The notes beneath the pieces were generated by a model that ran no database searches, was not told the DNA's origin, and worked only from the letters and a program-made list of their open reading frames with translations. A stretch of DNA of 64,000 nucleotides from Acidiflorens sp963847715 (GTDB lineage Bacteria; Acidobacteriota; Terriglobia; Terriglobales; Acidobacteriaceae): NCBI GenBank assembly GCA_963847715.1, contig CAWKAZ010000003.1, positions 1 through 64,000 of the forward strand. Direction: 5' to 3'. A program made the position numbers and the translations under genes. Of the stretch, positions 42,816-51,961 are shown piece by piece (within the stretch, counting starts at the first letter, position 1; each line of letters starts with the position of its first letter).

Positions 42816-45560
42816 CTAGAAGTGGAAGCCGACCTCCGCTGTGAGCGTCCGCGGCGTCACGTAATGCGTGCCGCTGAACGTCGATAGGAAGTTGTAGAGC
42901 GCTGTTTTGTTGGTCAAGTTGATGGCGGTTAATTGCACGCTCCACTTGTATTTTTCGTTGTGGAAGAGGTTATCATCGCCCACCGAGAGATCGAAGAGGC
43001 TCCTCGGTTGGATACGCTGCGGATTGTGATCGTCGTTCTCTGTATTCGGCGCCGGCACGGCGATGAATGTCGAACCGAATTGCGATGCCAGACATTGGCC
43101 GTATGGAGTGTTCGTCAGGCTAGGAATAGCCTGCGTCGGGGTTGCATGCTGCGAACCGCAGAAAAATCCCGCCTGAAATTCCTGGTCGGCAGTGAGGGGC
43201 GCGCCAGAAATGGTGTTGATCAGGTTGATCGCCTGCTGTCCATTGATCAATGTGGATGCGCCTGCGCATGTTGCGGTCAACGGGTTGTAGCAAGGTGTCG
43301 CGCCGGCCACCAGCCCGCTGTCATAGCGCCAGTTGAAACCCACCCACGGCCCGGTTTTCCATGGCTGGTATTGCAAGTGGGTCGTTTGGTTGAACTTCTC
43401 GTCATGATCGATACGGAACACGCCCGTTGCCGGAGGAACGATCGGCAACCCCGCGACTTGCGGCAGGAAGAATCGTGCGGCCACGCTCGACATGACCACT
43501 TGCGCCGAGAACCCATGGTAGTTTGGCACGCTCACGCGCAGCGCGAATCCCGGAATCTTCGCATTATGCCACTCGATAGGGAAGGTGATCGGTGTGCTGC
43601 CGACAGTACCGAAGTCGTAGCCATTGTGCGTGTACTTCCAAATGTAGTCTCCACTCACTACCAGATACCGCCCAATTGCCTGTTGCAGTCCGGCATGGAA
43701 TTCATTGCGATAGCCTGGAGTAACCGCCCCTGCGACACACGAGACACCGGGTGGCGGCACCAGCGTCGCCAGGAACGGAATATTGCACCCCGTGCTGGCA
43801 ATCACCAGGTTCTCGTTGAATGGACTCTCCATGGTTCGTGCGTAGGAAACCCGCAGCACTGTATTGGTTTTCTTGATGTTGTACGCGGCGCCAACTCGCG
43901 GCTCTGCTTGTCGGTCTCGGGAAATCCCGTTGTAGAAATCCCCGCGCATCCCCACGTTGAAAGACCAGTTCCGTATGGTGATCGAGTCTTGCGCGTAGAG
44001 CGCCAGTTCCTTCACGTCCGTGTGACCGTGGAACGAGAACAGAGCTCCTGGGGTATATAGCCCTCCTCCGCCCGTCAAGTCGTAGGGCGCGAGAATCGCG
44101 CACGGTGTACCGGGAACAGGCTGGTGAGTCACGGGATCTAGACAAGAAGGAGCGAGATCGGGAACCAGCGTCGGATCGACGATCCCGATTCCGTCGTTCT
44201 CTGTAAGAAACGTTTGTCCGTACGTCGCTCCCACCTTAATGTTGTGGATTCCCTTTACGTACGACACATTAGACCGCACGCCCGCATTCGTGAGCTTGCG
44301 ATTCTGCGCTACGGTCTCTCCCTGAAGATCCGGGGCCAAATCGTTAAACGGGTTCGCGCTGGGGTAATAGTTGTACTGGTCGTGTCGTACGTAGCCGCCC
44401 AGCGTGAACACCGTGTTCGTGTCGATGACGCGTGTCCAGGTCGGCGCGAGGTTAAAAGTCTTGATTTGCGAAACCTGGTCCGTTGGCCCCAGAGGAAGTC
44501 CAGTCACCGGGTCGGTGAGCTGGACACCGTCGACAACGTGAAACTGCTGGTCGAAAGAGTTGGGGTTCTGAAACCACGACCGAGAATAGCCAAAGTTGAG
44601 TTGTAGCGAATCGGCATTTGAGAGTTTGTAATCAACCCGATCGAACAAGTTTTCGGAGTTGCCCTTATCGTGCATTACGGCAAACTCGGGCGCGTCGAGA
44701 AAGCGGCCGCTGTTGAGTCCGTTCACCGAGATGAAGTTTCCCCACTTTTGTCCGCCGTAGCCGAAGTTGAATCCAGCACTGGGCGAGCCAAAACTTCCGT
44801 AAGACGCTGTTATTGCGCCATGGGGCGTGGTCTGGCCTTGTCCTGACTGCGTGGTGACGTTGATGATCAAGCTCGTTTTGCCGCCGTATTCCGCTGGCGG
44901 CGCGCCGGCGATTACCTCGAGCGATTGCACCGAATCCAGAGGAACTTGATTCGAAAAAACCTTGCTCTGCTGGTCGGTAATCGGCTGACCGTCCAGTGAA
45001 AATGAGTTCTCAGCGTGATCACCGAAACTATGGAAGAGTCCGTTCGAGTCGGCCGCAACGCCCGGAGTTGCCAGTGTAACCAGCGAACTCAGCGACGAGG
45101 ACTGGCTTTCCAGCGGGAGCTTGTCGAACAGCGCCTTATCCACATCAGTGTGAGCCGTCGGGTCGTTCTCCACCAGATCCGCGCCCGCCTCGACCGTTAC
45201 CGTGTCCGTACTTTTGGCCACCGCCAAACTGACTTTCACATTCACGCCCAGTACTGACCGTATCTCCACGTCTTGTGCGTTTTGAGCAAACCCTTCTGCC
45301 GTTACCGTCATGTGATAGTTATTAAACGGGACATTCGGAAAATTGAAATTTCCGTTGCTGTCGGACGCCGTTGTGCGGTCATAACCACTGACCACGTTGT
45401 GAATCTGGACGGCTGCATTCGCCACTACTGCTCCCGAAGGGTCCAGAACGGTCCCGCTAATCGAACTCCCGCCCGACTGCGCAGCCGCAGTCCCGGCACT
45501 CAACGCCATAACAAGAGCCACCACGGCGGCGGCCTGCCAACTCCTAGAAAATAAATACAT
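42816..45560 (-). CDS. TonB-dependent receptor with carboxypeptidase-regulatory domain
   Basis: 914 residues from ATG 45560; GGAGGA precedes it, and an ATG six codons upstream is less likely. A signal peptide (to about residue 30) is followed by a CarboxypepD_reg-like domain (ISGTVLDPSGAVVANAAVQI, TASDSNGNFNFPNVP), a plug (SFSLDGQPITDQQSKVFSNQVP, VQSLEVIAGAPPAEYGGKTS), and a large beta-barrel ending in AEVGFHF, a typical aromatic C-terminus. This is the Oar-like type that is expanded in Acidobacteriota and imports large or polymeric ligands. A small His/Cys-rich protein gene is directly upstream and a cytochrome c gene downstream. Confidence 0.92.
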   Translation of the reverse strand: MYLFSRSWQAAAVVALVMALSAGTAAAQSGGSSISGTVLDPSGAVVANAAVQIHNVVSGYDRTTASDSNGNFNFPNVPFNNYHMTVTAEGFAQNAQDVEIRSVLGVNVKVSLAVAKSTDTVTVEAGADLVENDPTAHTDVDKALFDKLPLESQSSSLSSLVTLATPGVAADSNGLFHSFGDHAENSFSLDGQPITDQQSKVFSNQVPLDSVQSLEVIAGAPPAEYGGKTSLIINVTTQSGQGQTTPHGAITASYGSFGSPSAGFNFGYGGQKWGNFISVNGLNSGRFLDAPEFAVMHDKGNSENLFDRVDYKLSNADSLQLNFGYSRSWFQNPNSFDQQFHVVDGVQLTDPVTGLPLGPTDQVSQIKTFNLAPTWTRVIDTNTVFTLGGYVRHDQYNYYPSANPFNDLAPDLQGETVAQNRKLTNAGVRSNVSYVKGIHNIKVGATYGQTFLTENDGIGIVDPTLVPDLAPSCLDPVTHQPVPGTPCAILAPYDLTGGGGLYTPGALFSFHGHTDVKELALYAQDSITIRNWSFNVGMRGDFYNGISRDRQAEPRVGAAYNIKKTNTVLRVSYARTMESPFNENLVIASTGCNIPFLATLVPPPGVSCVAGAVTPGYRNEFHAGLQQAIGRYLVVSGDYIWKYTHNGYDFGTVGSTPITFPIEWHNAKIPGFALRVSVPNYHGFSAQVVMSSVAARFFLPQVAGLPIVPPATGVFRIDHDEKFNQTTHLQYQPWKTGPWVGFNWRYDSGLVAGATPCYNPLTATCAGASTLINGQQAINLINTISGAPLTADQEFQAGFFCGSQHATPTQAIPSLTNTPYGQCLASQFGSTFIAVPAPNTENDDHNPQRIQPRSLFDLSVGDDNLFHNEKYKWSVQLTAINLTNKTALYNFLSTFSGTHYVTPRTLTAEVGFHF

Positions 45561-45652
45561 GATTCCTCCAGGGAACAACGTCGGGAGGACTCCGACCTCA
45601 TCAAGGTCGAAGACCCGAGTTTTTGTGAATACTTACTGGATTAAGCGAGGAA

Positions 45653-45946
45653 TCAGAGTGCCGGCGGAGGACGAATGAACTGGGTCGTAGCAGGACGGAA
45701 AATCGAGGCGACTTCCGCCGTCGGATTCGCCATTGCCGCAGTAGCCAACACGGGCGCGGCAACCGCGGTTTGAGTATTCAGCCCAACGTGAGCCGTGGCG
45801 CAGATCGAACAGGTGTGGTGCGAGGTGCTGGAGTTATCAGGATGCGAGTGGGTCGCCTGCAGCGTTCCCATGACGCACACCAGGGCCACGCAGAGCACGC
45901 ACACCACTCTGACCATGATGCCCCGATTTGCCAATCCGCTTAACAT
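45653..45946 (-). CDS. Small His/Cys-rich secreted protein (DUF2946-like)
   Basis: 97 residues. A hydrophobic N-terminal segment (RVVCVLCVALVCVMGTL) is followed by THSHPDNSSTSHHTCSICATAH, here in the pattern H-x-H, two adjacent His and C-x-x-C, then a short Ala-rich stretch. This is the arrangement of DUF2946-like small exported metal-binding proteins. It lies 92 bases upstream of the TonB receptor gene on the same strand, so it may be the first gene of a metal-linked operon. The family call is by pattern and moderate. Start from ATG 45946. Confidence 0.55.
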   Translation of the reverse strand: MLSGLANRGIMVRVVCVLCVALVCVMGTLQATHSHPDNSSTSHHTCSICATAHVGLNTQTAVAAPVLATAAMANPTAEVASIFRPATTQFIRPPPAL

Positions 45947-46134
45947 GTCGTCCCCAACCGCTGGCGAGAGATATTACGATTTGCCCCGTAACACGATTCT
46001 ACCGTTAGATGATCATCGATGGAGTGGCGGCGATGGAAAAATACGCGTTGCCAAGTACTCTCCAGAACATGTCCTTCAGGTGGTACGGCACCCGGTGCTC
46101 GGGTCATAACCTATTGTCTAAGAATCACTTCGGA

Positions 46135-46680
46135 CTACTGGACCCGGGCCTCGTCCCCGCTGAGGGTTGTGTCCCACTTGCTCCCGTCGTCGGACCGCTG
46201 CACCTCAAAGTGAATCTTGTTGGAGCCGGAAAAGACGTTGATCGTCCGATGGTAGGTCTTTTTTCCTTTGTCGGTTTCGTCGTTCGAGTAGACCCAGCGG
46301 TCGCCGGCAATTTCGAGGTTGCCCCAACTGCCGGAGCCGCCACCCTCCACGCCCAACGCCTGATTCTGGTAGGCGTAACCATTCTCGATCGGATGAGTCG
46401 GCAGAAAGACCACCAGCGCCATATTCTTTCCACCTACGAATTGATTGCACGCGAAAAAATCGCCCACCTTCGCACAATGATTTTCAATATGCACGGTAGC
46501 CGTTGCCTTGTCGGCACTGGCCGGGACCACATCCCATTTCCCATCGTAGAGACGAAGAGGGGCGTAAGGGTCACCTGCAGCACTCGCTGGCTTTGGGGCA
46601 GCGGCAGCGTGCTCGGACTGTTCCGAAGGCAGAGGAGACGCCCAGGAGAAAAGCATACTTAACATCAACACAGCTAACAT
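46135..46680 (-). CDS. Secreted protein of unknown function
   Basis: 181 residues from ATG 46680 with GGAG about 9 bases upstream. A signal peptide of about 24 residues (MLAVLMLSMLFSWASPLPSE) is followed by beta-strand-rich sequence: YDGKWDVVPASADKATATVHIENHC (motifs YDGKWDV, VHIENHC), GGKNMALVVFLPTHPIENGY, SWGNLEIAGDRW and SNKIHFEVQRSDDGSKWDTT. It resembles DUF1579-like lipocalin-type folds, but I am not certain. Two cysteines could be paired. It is divergent from homoserine dehydrogenase. Function unknown. Confidence 0.6.
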   Translation of the reverse strand: MLAVLMLSMLFSWASPLPSEQSEHAAAAPKPASAAGDPYAPLRLYDGKWDVVPASADKATATVHIENHCAKVGDFFACNQFVGGKNMALVVFLPTHPIENGYAYQNQALGVEGGGSGSWGNLEIAGDRWVYSNDETDKGKKTYHRTINVFSGSNKIHFEVQRSDDGSKWDTTLSGDEARVQ

Positions 46681-46782
46681 GTTTGTTTCTCCGCTTGATT
46701 CGCGATTTCACGCCACTGACAATCGGGCAATAATACATCGGTCAGCGTTATACTCGCGCGATTATGTATATGAATTAACACC

Positions 46783-47805
46783 ATGAAAATTTTCCGGCTC
46801 GCTTTGGTTGGCTTCGGCAATGTCAATCGCACGCTTGTGGAACTGCTGCATCGCAAGGATGCCGAATTACGCCACCATCACGGCATCGAGTGGCGCATCA
46901 CCGGCGTCGGCTCGCGACGTATCGGGTGGCGGGTAAACGCTACCGGATTTGATCTGCACGAACTTCTACGTGCGCATGGCTCAAACGCCTTCGCGGATCC
47001 GCAGACGCAGGAGTGTTCCACCTACCACGACTGGCTGGATGCCACGCAGCCCGACGTCGTCTTCGAAGCCACTTCCCTCAACGTTGAAACTGGTCAACCC
47101 GCCATTGATCACATCCGCTGCGCGCTCGAACGCGGAGCCCACGCCATCACCGCCAACAAAGGTCCCATCGTCCATGCCTATGAGGAACTGCGGGACCTCG
47201 CCGCCCGGCACGACAAACGATTCCTTTTTGAATCTACTGTCATGGATGGCGTCCCGATTTTTGAGCTTTTCCGCAACGCACTGCCCGTCGTCGAAGTGAA
47301 GAGCTTCCATGGCATCCTCAATTCGACTACCAACGTCATTCTGTCAGGAATGGAAAATGGGATGACCTTCGACGAATCGATGCGCGAGGCGCAGCAGTTG
47401 GGGATTGCCGAAACCGACGCCAGCTACGATATCGACGGCTGGGACGCCGCCGTAAAGGTCGCCGCCCTGGTCACTGTGATTATCGGTGTCCACCTCCCGC
47501 CTCAAAAAGTAGAGCGGGAAGGAATTCGCGGCCTCAGTGCAGAAATGGTTCGCAACGCCCGAAAGGAAGGCGCTCCCTATAAACTCGTATGCCGCGCCCA
47601 GCGCACCGCCTCGGGAGCTAGCGCCACCGTCCGCCCTGAGCGCGTTCCCATGACCGACCCGATGGCGCTCGTCAGTGGGACGTCGTCCATTATTCAGTTT
47701 GAAACCGACATTTTTCCCGCCCTCACCATCACGGAGGGCAACCCCGGGCTATACGCAACAGCCTACGGGATGCTGGCCGACTTCATTCGCGCCGCGAATT
47801 CCTAA
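46783..47805 (+). CDS. Homoserine dehydrogenase, short form
   Basis: 340 residues, without the C-terminal ACT domain of the longer enzymes, so not expected to be feedback-regulated by threonine through that domain. The Rossmann motif is GFGNVNRTLVELL, followed by TANKGPIVH with the catalytic-site lysine, FESTVMDGVP, LNSTTNVILSGME and DIDGWDAAVKVAAL with the conserved Asp and Lys. It reduces aspartate semialdehyde to homoserine for threonine and methionine synthesis. No thrB or thrC is adjacent. Divergent from the secreted protein gene. Intact. Confidence 0.9.
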   Translation: MKIFRLALVGFGNVNRTLVELLHRKDAELRHHHGIEWRITGVGSRRIGWRVNATGFDLHELLRAHGSNAFADPQTQECSTYHDWLDATQPDVVFEATSLNVETGQPAIDHIRCALERGAHAITANKGPIVHAYEELRDLAARHDKRFLFESTVMDGVPIFELFRNALPVVEVKSFHGILNSTTNVILSGMENGMTFDESMREAQQLGIAETDASYDIDGWDAAVKVAALVTVIIGVHLPPQKVEREGIRGLSAEMVRNARKEGAPYKLVCRAQRTASGASATVRPERVPMTDPMALVSGTSSIIQFETDIFPALTITEGNPGLYATAYGMLADFIRAANS

Positions 47806-47995
47806 ATCCCAAAGGAATCAAGACCGCAGAGGAGAACCAGCGAAAGCACTATCACTTCCGCCACCATTCTCCGACAATCAGGGTAAGAACGACCGCCACT
47901 CGTCGAAAGCAGCGCCACCTAGGTCTCAATTTTTCGGCCTTCTCAGCCGTGCCCGCCCCAAGGCCCTGCGAAGGCAGACTCAGGGAGCAGTATCT

Positions 47996-48199
47996 ATGTC
48001 GGGACAAGTTATTTTGTACTTCGAAGACCAGGCAGATGCCTTGCGTTTTGCCCTTGCCGCTGGATCCGTGATGTCCGGAGACACAGCAACCGCGACGAAC
48101 AATCTGGTTCACGAAACCGCACGTGTCACCCGCATCCGGCTGGACGCAGCCAACAAGGGAAAGAACCGGCAACCCAGTCCTCCCGAACGGGTTGCGTGA
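47996..48199 (+). CDS. Small conserved-looking hypothetical protein
   Basis: 67 residues from ATG 47996; GGGAG lies about 8 bases upstream. An N-terminal beta-alpha-like part (MSGQVILYFEDQADALRFAL) is followed by a Thr/Ala-rich middle and a basic C-terminus. The first 30 residues look like half of a ferredoxin-like fold. Nothing else is known. It precedes the aminotransferase class V gene by 55 bases. Confidence 0.45.
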   Translation: MSGQVILYFEDQADALRFALAAGSVMSGDTATATNNLVHETARVTRIRLDAANKGKNRQPSPPERVA

Positions 48200-48253
48200 G
48201 GTTGCTGGCACGATGCCAGCCTCGTGCCGCATTAGCACTCGTCCCGCATTAGA

Positions 48254-49534
48254 ATGTCTGTCATGCCGATCGCTGAACAGACTTCTGCACCCACGACGCT
48301 CGATCTCGCCTGGGTTCGATCGCAGTTCCCTTCGCTCGCGCAAACTGTAAACGGCCACCCCGCCGTTTTTTTCGACGGCCCCGGAGGCACGCAAGTCCCG
48401 CAGCTGGTCATCGACGCCATCTCCGATTATCTGGCGCGCAATAACGCCAACACCGGCGGCGCGTATCACACCAGCCGCAACACTGACCGCATGATTGCGG
48501 AAGCACGCGCTGCGATGGCTGATTTCCTGCATTGCGATGCGGACGAAATCGTCTTCGGCGCGAATATGACTTCTCTGACCTACGCCATGAGCCGCGCCAT
48601 TGGCCGCGATCTCGGCCCCGGCGACGAGATTGTCCTCACCCTACTCGATCATGACGCAAATTTTTCGCCGTGGAAAGCGCTGGAAGAAAAAGGCGTGACC
48701 ATCCGCACCGCGAAGTTCAACGAAGCCGATTGCACGCTCGATATGCAGGACCTGGCCTCGAAAATAAACAGCCGTACGAAGCTGGTGGCCGTCGGCTACG
48801 CTTCCAACGCAGTCGGCACGATCAACAATGTCGCCGAAGTCGTCCGACTGGTCCGACAAGTCGGAGCCTTGAGTTACATCGATGCCGTCCATTACGCGCC
48901 GCATGGCCCGATCGACGTGCGCGCGCTCGACTGCGACTTCCTCGTTTGCTCAACCTACAAATTCTTCGGCCCGCACATGGGAGTCCTCTACGGCAAACGC
49001 CAACACCTGAAACAGTTGCGCCCCTATAAAGTCCGGCCGAACACCAATGAGGTTCCCGGCCGCTGGGAGTGGGGGACGCTGAACCACGAGTGCATCGCCG
49101 GAATCAAAGCCTGCGTCGATTATTGGGAAGCGCTGGGCCGCCGCGCGAACCCCACGGTCACCAATCGCCGCGCCGCGATCCTAGCAGCGCACGAAGCCAT
49201 TCATCAACATGAGCGCGCCATGCTCGAGAAAATGATCGCGGGCCTGCTCGGGATTCCCCGCCTTAAGCTTTACGGCATCAGCGACCCGCGCCGTTTCGAG
49301 AATCGTTGCGCAACCATCGTTGTCCGCATCGAAGGCCACACGCCGCTCGAACTCGCCACCAAACTCGGCGAGCGCAGCTTCTTCACCTGGGACGGAAACT
49401 ACTACGCTCTCAACGTCACCGAACAGCTGGACGTTGAGCGCCTGGGAGGATTTCTCCGCATCGGGCTCGTGCACTACAACTCGATGGAAGAAGTAGAGCG
49501 GATGCTGGCAGCGTTGCGTGAGATTGTGGGTTGA
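48254..49534 (+). CDS. Cysteine desulfurase-like class V aminotransferase
   Basis: 426 residues; the real start may be the ATG at 48263. Fold type I PLP enzyme motifs are FDGPGGTQVPQLVIDAISDYL, TSLTYAMSRAI, DHDANFSPWKAL, VGYASNAVGTINNV, DAVHYAPHGPIDV and the PLP lysine in CSTYKFFGPHMGVLYG. It matches the cysteine desulfurase-like subgroup (TIGR01976), which lacks the catalytic Cys loop of NifS/IscS and whose substrate is unsettled. No isc or suf genes are nearby, so a housekeeping Fe-S role is unlikely. Intact. Confidence 0.85.
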   Translation: MSVMPIAEQTSAPTTLDLAWVRSQFPSLAQTVNGHPAVFFDGPGGTQVPQLVIDAISDYLARNNANTGGAYHTSRNTDRMIAEARAAMADFLHCDADEIVFGANMTSLTYAMSRAIGRDLGPGDEIVLTLLDHDANFSPWKALEEKGVTIRTAKFNEADCTLDMQDLASKINSRTKLVAVGYASNAVGTINNVAEVVRLVRQVGALSYIDAVHYAPHGPIDVRALDCDFLVCSTYKFFGPHMGVLYGKRQHLKQLRPYKVRPNTNEVPGRWEWGTLNHECIAGIKACVDYWEALGRRANPTVTNRRAAILAAHEAIHQHERAMLEKMIAGLLGIPRLKLYGISDPRRFENRCATIVVRIEGHTPLELATKLGERSFFTWDGNYYALNVTEQLDVERLGGFLRIGLVHYNSMEEVERMLAALREIVG

Positions 49535-49671
49535 GCTGACGGAAGTCGCGGTCGTGCTTCGTCTGGGGGACAGCCGAGGAACTCGCGCAAATCTCAACCT
49601 CAGATGTCCCTCCGCCGTCGTATCATCTTCATTTCATGGACAGGAACGACCGACGCGGGTAAACATAATTC

Positions 49672-50343
49672 ATGATCCGTCGACTGCACGTTCCACTTTT
49701 GAAGCCTGAAGATGTTATTCCCCACCTTGCTAAGCAGGGACACTGGAGAGCTGGATACTCTGCTCAGGAACTTGCGAAGGCGTGGTCTGGTGCCCAGAGC
49801 GACTTCCCAAGAGCAGTCCGTGCGGTTCTCAAGACCGCTCCCGAATATGCTCAGGCGGAGCTTATCGATGGGTTCTTCGAGCACGAGGTGGACCTCGGAT
49901 CGCCCGGCCGGAACAGCCAGACAGATCTGATGGTGATCGCGGGATTGGATGACGAACTCGCTATCATTGCCGTTGAGGGGAAGGTTGAAGAATCATTCGA
50001 TCAACTTGTCGCGAACTGGAACGGCACGTCAGGAAAGCAGAATCGGTTGGAGCATCTTTGTGGCACCCTTGGACTCGACGTGGGGCATGTAGGGAGCATT
50101 CGCTATCAACTGCTTCATCGAACGGCCTCGGCTATCTACGAAGCAAAGAGGTATCGATGCCATCATGCGTTAATGCTGGTGCATTCCTTCAGCGCAACAC
50201 GCCGCTGGATTGAGGACTTTGCCGCCTTCTCGTGCGCAATGGGTTTACCCTTGCAGCAGCCAAACCTATGTTCCTCTGCGAAGACGTGCGAAGGGGTGAG
50301 CCTTCGCTTGGCTTGGGTGTGTGATACGCCTAGCGTACTTTAG
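49672..50343 (+). CDS. DUF6946-like protein with possible PD-(D/E)xK nuclease core
   Basis: 223 residues. The N-terminal half is helical (WRAGYSAQELAKAW). The middle contains NSQTDLMVIAGL, ELAIIAVEGKVEES and ANWNGTSGKQNR. The arrangement Asp...Glu-x-Lys (TDLMV..AVEGK) is what a PD-(D/E)xK endonuclease core shows, with the Lys two residues after the Glu. The C-terminal part is conserved-looking (YRCHHALMLVHSF, WIEDFAAF). I recall this as the DUF6946 family, function unknown. It stands alone between metabolic genes, with no methylase or helicase, so restriction is not obvious. Confidence 0.6.
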   Translation: MIRRLHVPLLKPEDVIPHLAKQGHWRAGYSAQELAKAWSGAQSDFPRAVRAVLKTAPEYAQAELIDGFFEHEVDLGSPGRNSQTDLMVIAGLDDELAIIAVEGKVEESFDQLVANWNGTSGKQNRLEHLCGTLGLDVGHVGSIRYQLLHRTASAIYEAKRYRCHHALMLVHSFSATRRWIEDFAAFSCAMGLPLQQPNLCSSAKTCEGVSLRLAWVCDTPSVL

Positions 50344-50419
50344 TCGGACTGACATCTCATTGAATCGCCGAATATACCCAAGTAGATAGAGCGACGGTCG
50401 CACGTCCGACCGACTCTCC

Positions 50420-51094
50420 CTATGTGATTTCCTCTATCGAATCTCCTCTCCCTACCAACGCCACTTTCGCCAGCCCAATAAACAGCCCGTGCTCAACCAC
50501 GCCTGGCGTGCCATTCAGCGCCCGCGCCAGCTTCGCCGGATCCGTAATTTTTCCAAAGCTGCAGTCCAGAATCTGATTGCCACTATCAGTGATATAGACG
50601 CTGCCGTCGGGCTTCATGCGTAGTTTCGGAGCTCCGCCGAGCGCGACGATCTTTTTCTCAACTACGGTTCGAGCGAACGCAATGATCTCCACCGGCAAAG
50701 GAAACTTGCCGAGCACGGGAACGACTTTCGTCGAATCACTAATCACGACCATCTTCTTCGAGGCCGAGGCGACCACCTTCTCGCGCAGCAACGCGCCGCC
50801 GCCGCCCTTGATCAGGTTCAACTTCGAATCCAGTTCATCCGCACCGTCAATCGTGATGTCAATTTCCGGATGCTCATCAAGTGTCGTCAACGAGATGCCA
50901 ACTGAACGCGCCAGCTCCCCGGTAGCGACAGACGTTGGTATCCCGATAATCTTCAATCCCGCCTTCACCCGCTCGCCGAGAGCGATGACGGCGAAGTATG
51001 CGGTCGATCCAGTTCCGAGGCCCACCACGTCGCCGTCTCGGACCAACTTCGCGGCGGCGCGCCCCGCCGCTTCTTTTTCCACTTCATTGGCCAT
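50420..51094 (-). CDS. rpiA: Ribose-5-phosphate isomerase A
   Basis: 224 residues, the family length. It interconverts ribose 5-phosphate and ribulose 5-phosphate in the pentose phosphate pathway. Motifs are VGLGTGSTAYFAV (phosphate loop), ITIDGADELDSKLNLIKGGGGALLREK (recognised by DGADE and KGGGGALLREK, with the catalytic Asp/Glu and Lys), ISDSTKVV and ALNGTPGVVEHGLF. The start at 51094 overlaps no other gene; the DUF202 gene begins a little further upstream on the same strand and may be co-transcribed. Confidence 0.95.
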   Translation of the reverse strand: MANEVEKEAAGRAAAKLVRDGDVVGLGTGSTAYFAVIALGERVKAGLKIIGIPTSVATGELARSVGISLTTLDEHPEIDITIDGADELDSKLNLIKGGGGALLREKVVASASKKMVVISDSTKVVPVLGKFPLPVEIIAFARTVVEKKIVALGGAPKLRMKPDGSVYITDSGNQILDCSFGKITDPAKLARALNGTPGVVEHGLFIGLAKVALVGRGDSIEEIT

Positions 51095-51118
51095 GCTTCA
51101 CCCTGGTAAAGAGCACGC

Positions 51119-51505
51119 TCACTTACGGAAGATCGCGATGTACGCCAGATAGCCCGCCAGCACCAGCCCAAAAAGGCCGAGCAGGTACGACACAATGTCG
51201 ATCACAAATCCAGCCGGCTCAAAAGTATTGGTATCGAGTTGCAGCTTGGTTTTGCGGTACCGCCCGAGTCCGGCGAGAATCAACAGCACACCGCCAACCG
51301 TCGAAATGATGCCGAGCCACGTAGTCAGGCCCGGAGTCGTGGAGTCCATTCCCTGCAGCTTCAGAAATTCGCGCAGGGCGATCGAGAAGCGTCCGATGGC
51401 GAATCCGAAAATGATGGTGGCAATACCGGTCCGCACCCACGCCAGAAAAGTGCGCTCGTTGGCAAGATGATCGCGCGCGCGATTGGGGTTGGGATTCTCA
51501 GGCAT
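51119..51505 (-). CDS. DUF202 (YidH-type) membrane protein
   Basis: 128 residues from ATG 51505. The signature is DHLANERTFLAWVRTGIATIIFGFAIGRF (quoted by ANERTFLAWVRTG), followed by two further hydrophobic segments (WLGIISTVGGVLLILAGLG and IDIVSYLLGLFGLVLAGYLAYIA) and a short tail. The family consists of small inner-membrane proteins with unknown role. It sits in a minus-strand run of rpiA, DUF202, DUF302 and speB and may be co-transcribed with them. Intact. Confidence 0.8.
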   Translation of the reverse strand: MPENPNPNRARDHLANERTFLAWVRTGIATIIFGFAIGRFSIALREFLKLQGMDSTTPGLTTWLGIISTVGGVLLILAGLGRYRKTKLQLDTNTFEPAGFVIDIVSYLLGLFGLVLAGYLAYIAIFRK

Positions 51506-51522
51506 GTCGGGCAAACCCGCTA

Positions 51523-51906
51523 TTATTCCACAGCCTTCTGAACCAGCGCACCGATCGCGGCGATATTCTTCATGAGCTCCGCGGGAAAGCCGTGCCGCTC
51601 CTGCAAATATTCCGGCGTGTTGTAGGAGAGCCAGACTTTGCCCTGCTCGTCCTGCCACGCCAGCGCCTTCAACGGCAGGTCGATCGCCACCCGCGGTGCA
51701 GCCACCATCAAAGGCGTGCCGCCTTTCGGACTGCCAAAAATCAGCAACTGCGTCGGCCGCATCGTCAGGCCGGCCTTTTCCGCCTCGCCGCTGTGGTCGA
51801 TAAGAGCAAAGACCGTGATGCCTTTTCCCTTGAGAATCGCCTGTAGCCGCGCCAGGGTCTCGGGCACGGAGTAGCGGCTGGACACATCGATGATTCCATT
51901 GGCCAT
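51523..51906 (-). CDS. DUF302 domain protein
   Basis: 127 residues. The DUF302 domain covers nearly the whole chain: SVPETLARLQAILKGKGITVFALIDHSGEAEKAG (core TLARLQAILKGKGITVFA and HSGEAEKAG), QLLIFGSPKGGTPLMVAAP, DLPLKALAWQDEQGKVWLSYNTPEYLQERHG (DLPLKALAW, WLSYNTPEYL). The fold is a small alpha/beta barrel-like domain, often involved in binding sulfur or metal ligands, without a defined reaction. It is preceded by speB and followed by the DUF202 gene, same strand. Confidence 0.85.
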   Translation of the reverse strand: MANGIIDVSSRYSVPETLARLQAILKGKGITVFALIDHSGEAEKAGLTMRPTQLLIFGSPKGGTPLMVAAPRVAIDLPLKALAWQDEQGKVWLSYNTPEYLQERHGFPAELMKNIAAIGALVQKAVE

Positions 51907-51961
51907 GGGAGGCCTCCGCTGTATTCAGATGTGGGACTCCATCCGCGGCTTCACGAAATCT

